From Oscillospiraceae bacterium (GTDB lineage: Bacteria; Bacillota; Clostridia; Oscillospirales; Acutalibacteraceae): DNA of 8,156 nt. The position numbers were made by a program, and so were the translations under genes. Positions 6,214 to 8,156 of this stretch are shown piece after piece. The stretch lies in assembly GCA_019422905.1 (NCBI GenBank), contig JAHZCM010000011.1, positions 20,607-28,762 of the forward strand. Direction: 5' to 3'. The notes beneath the pieces were generated by a model, which made no database searches, was not told the DNA's origin, and worked only from the letters and a program-made list of their open reading frames with translations. How positions within the stretch are numbered: position 1 is the first letter of the stretch; each line of letters starts with the position of its first letter.

Positions 6214-6924
6214 ATGCGCGAGGATATTTGCTCGATCCCGATCAGTGAAATTTTTGAGCCGAAGGACGGCTGCCCCTTCTGCCGTATGCGCGATATGCTG
6301 GAGGACCGCATGGCGACCTACATCACCGGCGCGGCCATGATGGAACCGGACGTGCGCGTGGAAACGAACCGGCTGGGCTTCTGCAAGGATCATTTTGAAA
6401 TGATTTTACAGCGCGGCAGCCGCCTTTCCGTGGCGCTGATTCTGGAAAGCCTGCTCGACGAAATCGGGAACGACATCTTCCCGGACGAGCCGAAAACGCC
6501 GCTTAAGAAGGTGCTCGCCGCTGCAGACCGCCGCCGGCATTCCTGCTTTGTCTGTGAAAACGTCGATAAAAATATGGAGCATCTGAGCGCGACGGTCATC
6601 AAGCTCTGGCAGAACGAGCCGGAATTCCGCGCGCTGTACGCGGCGCAGACCCATATCTGCCTTTCGCATTACAGCTTCATCCTTGCCGCCGCGCAGAAGA
6701 TGCCGAAGAAAAATTTCGTCCCGTTTGCCGCGGAGACGAAACGCCTTGCCAAAGCGTACCTCGATACCGTAAAGGCCGACACGACGCATTTCTGCCGCAT
6801 GTTTGATTACCGCAACAAGGACGGCGACTGGGGCAATTCCCGCGACGCGATCGAGCGCTCGATTACATACATCACGGGCCGTGTGCCCAGCGTGACGACG
6901 AAAACAGAGGGCAAAAACCGATGA
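6214..6924 (+). CDS. DUF6062-type protein with duplicated CxxC/CxxH motif
   Basis: This is a 236-residue soluble protein whose start MREDICSIPISEIFEPKDGC I recognise as typical of DUF6062, a Clostridia family without assigned function. Two similar units can be seen: C20-PF-C23 with C57-KD-H60, then C111-FV-C114 with C149-LS-H152. The gap between the CxxC and CxxH pairs is nearly the same (33 and 34 residues), which suggests internal duplication and two metal sites, probably zinc. There is no signal peptide or membrane segment. The start at ATG 6214 has AGGAAGG at proper spacing; the in-frame GTG at 6196 would lie before the ribosome site. The gene ends in an ATGA overlap with ogg, so the two are co-translated. 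A role linked to nucleic acids or DNA repair would be inference from that partner only. Confidence 0.85.
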   Translation: MREDICSIPISEIFEPKDGCPFCRMRDMLEDRMATYITGAAMMEPDVRVETNRLGFCKDHFEMILQRGSRLSVALILESLLDEIGNDIFPDEPKTPLKKVLAAADRRRHSCFVCENVDKNMEHLSATVIKLWQNEPEFRALYAAQTHICLSHYSFILAAAQKMPKKNFVPFAAETKRLAKAYLDTVKADTTHFCRMFDYRNKDGDWGNSRDAIERSITYITGRVPSVTTKTEGKNR

Positions 6925-7769
6925 TTCGCTTTTCTCCGAAGGACGGCTGTCTCGATCTTGCCCAGACGCTGGACTGCGGGCAGGCCTTCCGCTGGAAAAC
7001 CGTGCCGCGCAAAGAGGGCGGTACGGCGTGGCGCGGTATCAGCCGCGGGCATGTGCTCACCGTATGGGAATCGGACGGCGGCTTCTGCTTTGACTGCGCG
7101 CAGGAGGAATTCGACGCGGTGTGGTTTTCCTATTTTGATTTTGAAACCGATTACGCCGCCGCGCGCCATGCGCTTTCGGCGCTCGACCCGATTCTCCGGG
7201 AGGCCGCGGCCTACGCGGCGGGCATCCGCATCCTGCGGCAGGATCCGTGGGAAGCGCTCTGCTCGTTCATCGTCTCGCAAAACAACAATATCCCCCGCAT
7301 CAAGGGGATTCTGGACCGGCTCTGCACGCTGCTTGGCGAGCCGGTTTCCCACGCGGAGGAGATTTACTATACCTTTCCCACCGCCGCGCGTCTCGCCGCC
7401 TGCACGCCCGAAATGCTCCAGCCGCTGCGCGCGGGCTTCCGCGCAAAATATCTGATCGACGCCGCAAGGCGCGTCGCTTCCGGCGAGCTGGACCTCGAAG
7501 CGGTGCGCCGTATGCCGCTGGACGAAGCGCGCGCGGCCTTGCAGACGATCTTCGGCGTGGGGCCGAAGGTCGCGGACTGCGCATTGCTCTACGGCCTGCA
7601 CCGCACGGAGAGCTTTCCGATGGACGTCTGGATGAAGCGCGCAATAGAACGGCTGCCCGGCCTCGACCCCGCGTCGCTCGGCGAAAGCGCCGGCATCGCC
7701 CAGCAGTATATCTTCCATTACGCCCGGATGCACCCGGAGCTGTTCGGGCCCGAGACCGCCGCTTCCTGA
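6921..7769 (+). CDS. ogg: 8-oxoguanine DNA glycosylase/AP lyase, OGG1-type HhH-GPD family
   Basis: This 282-residue enzyme removes oxidised guanine (8-oxoG) from DNA and can nick the abasic site by beta-elimination, the first step of base excision repair. Seen in order: the N-terminal domain with QTLDCGQAFRW (15-25), an OGG1 hallmark; SQNNNIPRIKGILDRL (119-134), matching the Asn-rich DNA-contact loop; and the helix-hairpin-helix IFGVGPKVADC (210-220), with Lys216 as the predicted Schiff-base nucleophile. FPMDVWMKRAI (232-242) follows, with Asp235 as the catalytic acid. All key residues are intact and the length is normal for a bacterial OGG1-like protein. The start overlaps the previous stop (ATGA at 6921-6924), with GAGGG about ten bases upstream. 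AlkA-type 3-methyladenine glycosylase is less likely because of the Lys in the hairpin and the QTL...GQ motif. Confidence 0.93.
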   Translation: MIRFSPKDGCLDLAQTLDCGQAFRWKTVPRKEGGTAWRGISRGHVLTVWESDGGFCFDCAQEEFDAVWFSYFDFETDYAAARHALSALDPILREAAAYAAGIRILRQDPWEALCSFIVSQNNNIPRIKGILDRLCTLLGEPVSHAEEIYYTFPTAARLAACTPEMLQPLRAGFRAKYLIDAARRVASGELDLEAVRRMPLDEARAALQTIFGVGPKVADCALLYGLHRTESFPMDVWMKRAIERLPGLDPASLGESAGIAQQYIFHYARMHPELFGPETAAS

Positions 7770-7868
7770 CGGCCTTTTCCGGAGCGGCCCACCCTCCGCT
7801 GCTGCGCAATACATCCACGCGGAGACAAAAATCCGCGGACCGGCGTTATGCCGTCGTCCCGTATACGG

Positions 7869-7917
7869 AAAACAGAGGAAGGACAGGGATTTTCTCCCGT
7901 CCCTTCCTCTGTTTTTT
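7869..7917 (+). terminator. Strong intrinsic terminator after ogg
   Basis: AACAGAGGAAGG (7871-7882) pairs with CCTTCCTCTGTT (7902-7913), with an inner GGGA/TCCC extension around a TTTTC loop. Six T follow (7912-7917). On the minus strand the stem is followed by TTTTCC, so it may also stop transcription of the minus-strand gene at the right edge. Confidence 0.88.
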
Positions 7918-7962
7918 GCATCTGCTCATTCCGCTTCGCGCAGAAGCCGGTTTGACGGTCAA

Positions 7963-7986
7963 GGGATGAGACATATGTCTCCTCCC
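7963..7986. repeat. Palindromic hairpin next to the stop of the right-edge gene
   Basis: GAGACATATGTCTC (7968-7981) is a perfect 14-bp palindrome. GGGA (7963-7966) and TCCC (7983-7986) extend it past one mismatch. Plus-strand sequence after it is T-rich (CCTTTTCATTTG), but no U-run follows on the minus strand. It sits five bases past the minus-strand stop codon, so it may protect the mRNA 3' end or help termination. Confidence 0.5.
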
Positions 7987-7991
7987 CCTTT

Positions 7992-8156
7992 TCATTTGTT
8001 TTTCACCGGCACCCAGATTTCTCCGAAGGCGTTTCCGTGGTTTGCCAGTCCATAATACATCTCAAACTGCGCGCCGTCGCACATCTCGTATGCAGATGTC
8101 GGGAACCACTCGCCCCAGATTCGCCGCCACAGGTCCTGCATCGCACAGTCAGGTAC
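7992..8156 (-). CDS. GyrI-like/AraC effector-binding-domain protein, C-terminal part
   Basis: The minus-strand frame is open from the right edge (8156) to a TGA at 7994-7992, giving the last 54 residues. DLWRRIWGEWFPTSAYE, then FEMYYGLANHGNAFGEIWVPV, is the typical C-terminal half of the GyrI-like small-molecule (effector) binding domain, found at the end of AraC/MerR-type regulators such as Rob and BmrR, or as a stand-alone protein. The Glu in GEIWVPV corresponds to the conserved acidic residue that in family members contacts cationic ligands. Whether a DNA-binding domain lies upstream cannot be seen because the 5' end is outside the window. Confidence 0.8.
   Translation of the reverse strand, partial: VPDCAMQDLWRRIWGEWFPTSAYEMCDGAQFEMYYGLANHGNAFGEIWVPVKNK

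Noticed and set aside
6807..7814. A 335-codon minus-strand frame opposite ogg
   Set aside because: It is antisense to a well-supported glycosylase with intact catalytic residues, and its product lacks domain character.

Overview
The window looks like chromosomal DNA of a Gram-positive anaerobe of the Clostridia, most likely Oscillospiraceae/Ruminococcaceae-like. The basis is GC-rich coding sequence with AGGAGG-type ribosome sites, a DUF6062-type protein, a stand-alone RlmB and an Ogg-type glycosylase. This placement is inference from gene content, not a database match. I see no transposase, integrase, CRISPR array, tRNA or rRNA.

Layout. Positions 1-281 (-) hold the start of an unrecognised gene that runs off the left edge. 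A short intergenic stretch with a perfect GC-rich hairpin leads to a + strand pair: a VOC/glyoxalase-fold protein (393-755) and a GNAT acetyltransferase (about 789-1310). The GNAT reading frame has no normal start codon at the place its ribosome site demands. Two hairpins at 1388-1470 separate this pair from a convergent minus-strand operon.

The minus-strand operon starts at an almost ideal sigma-A-type promoter (5291-5320). It carries rlmB (5229-4456), a 23S rRNA 2'-O-ribose methyltransferase, overlapped by four bases (ATGA) with a 988-residue membrane protein (4459-1493). That protein keeps the overall plan of a P1B (heavy-metal) P-type ATPase but has lost the catalytic signatures, so it looks like a pseudo-ATPase with a long, acidic, disordered cytoplasmic N-terminus.

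From about 5320 to 6213 there is nearly 900 bp without a convincing gene. It holds a cluster of four to five DnaA-box-like sequences arranged head to head and bracketed by a 13-bp inverted repeat, a 16-bp perfect palindrome, an AT-rich tract, candidate promoters and another long-range inverted repeat. Genes on either side point away from it. It is a candidate replication-origin or DnaA-controlled region, although no dnaA gene is visible.

To the right, a + strand operon codes for a DUF6062-type protein with a duplicated CxxC...CxxH motif (6214-6924), overlapped by four bases (ATGA) with an 8-oxoguanine DNA glycosylase (6921-7769). A strong hairpin terminator follows (7869-7917). The right edge holds the C-terminus of a minus-strand GyrI-like/AraC effector-binding-domain protein (8156-7992).
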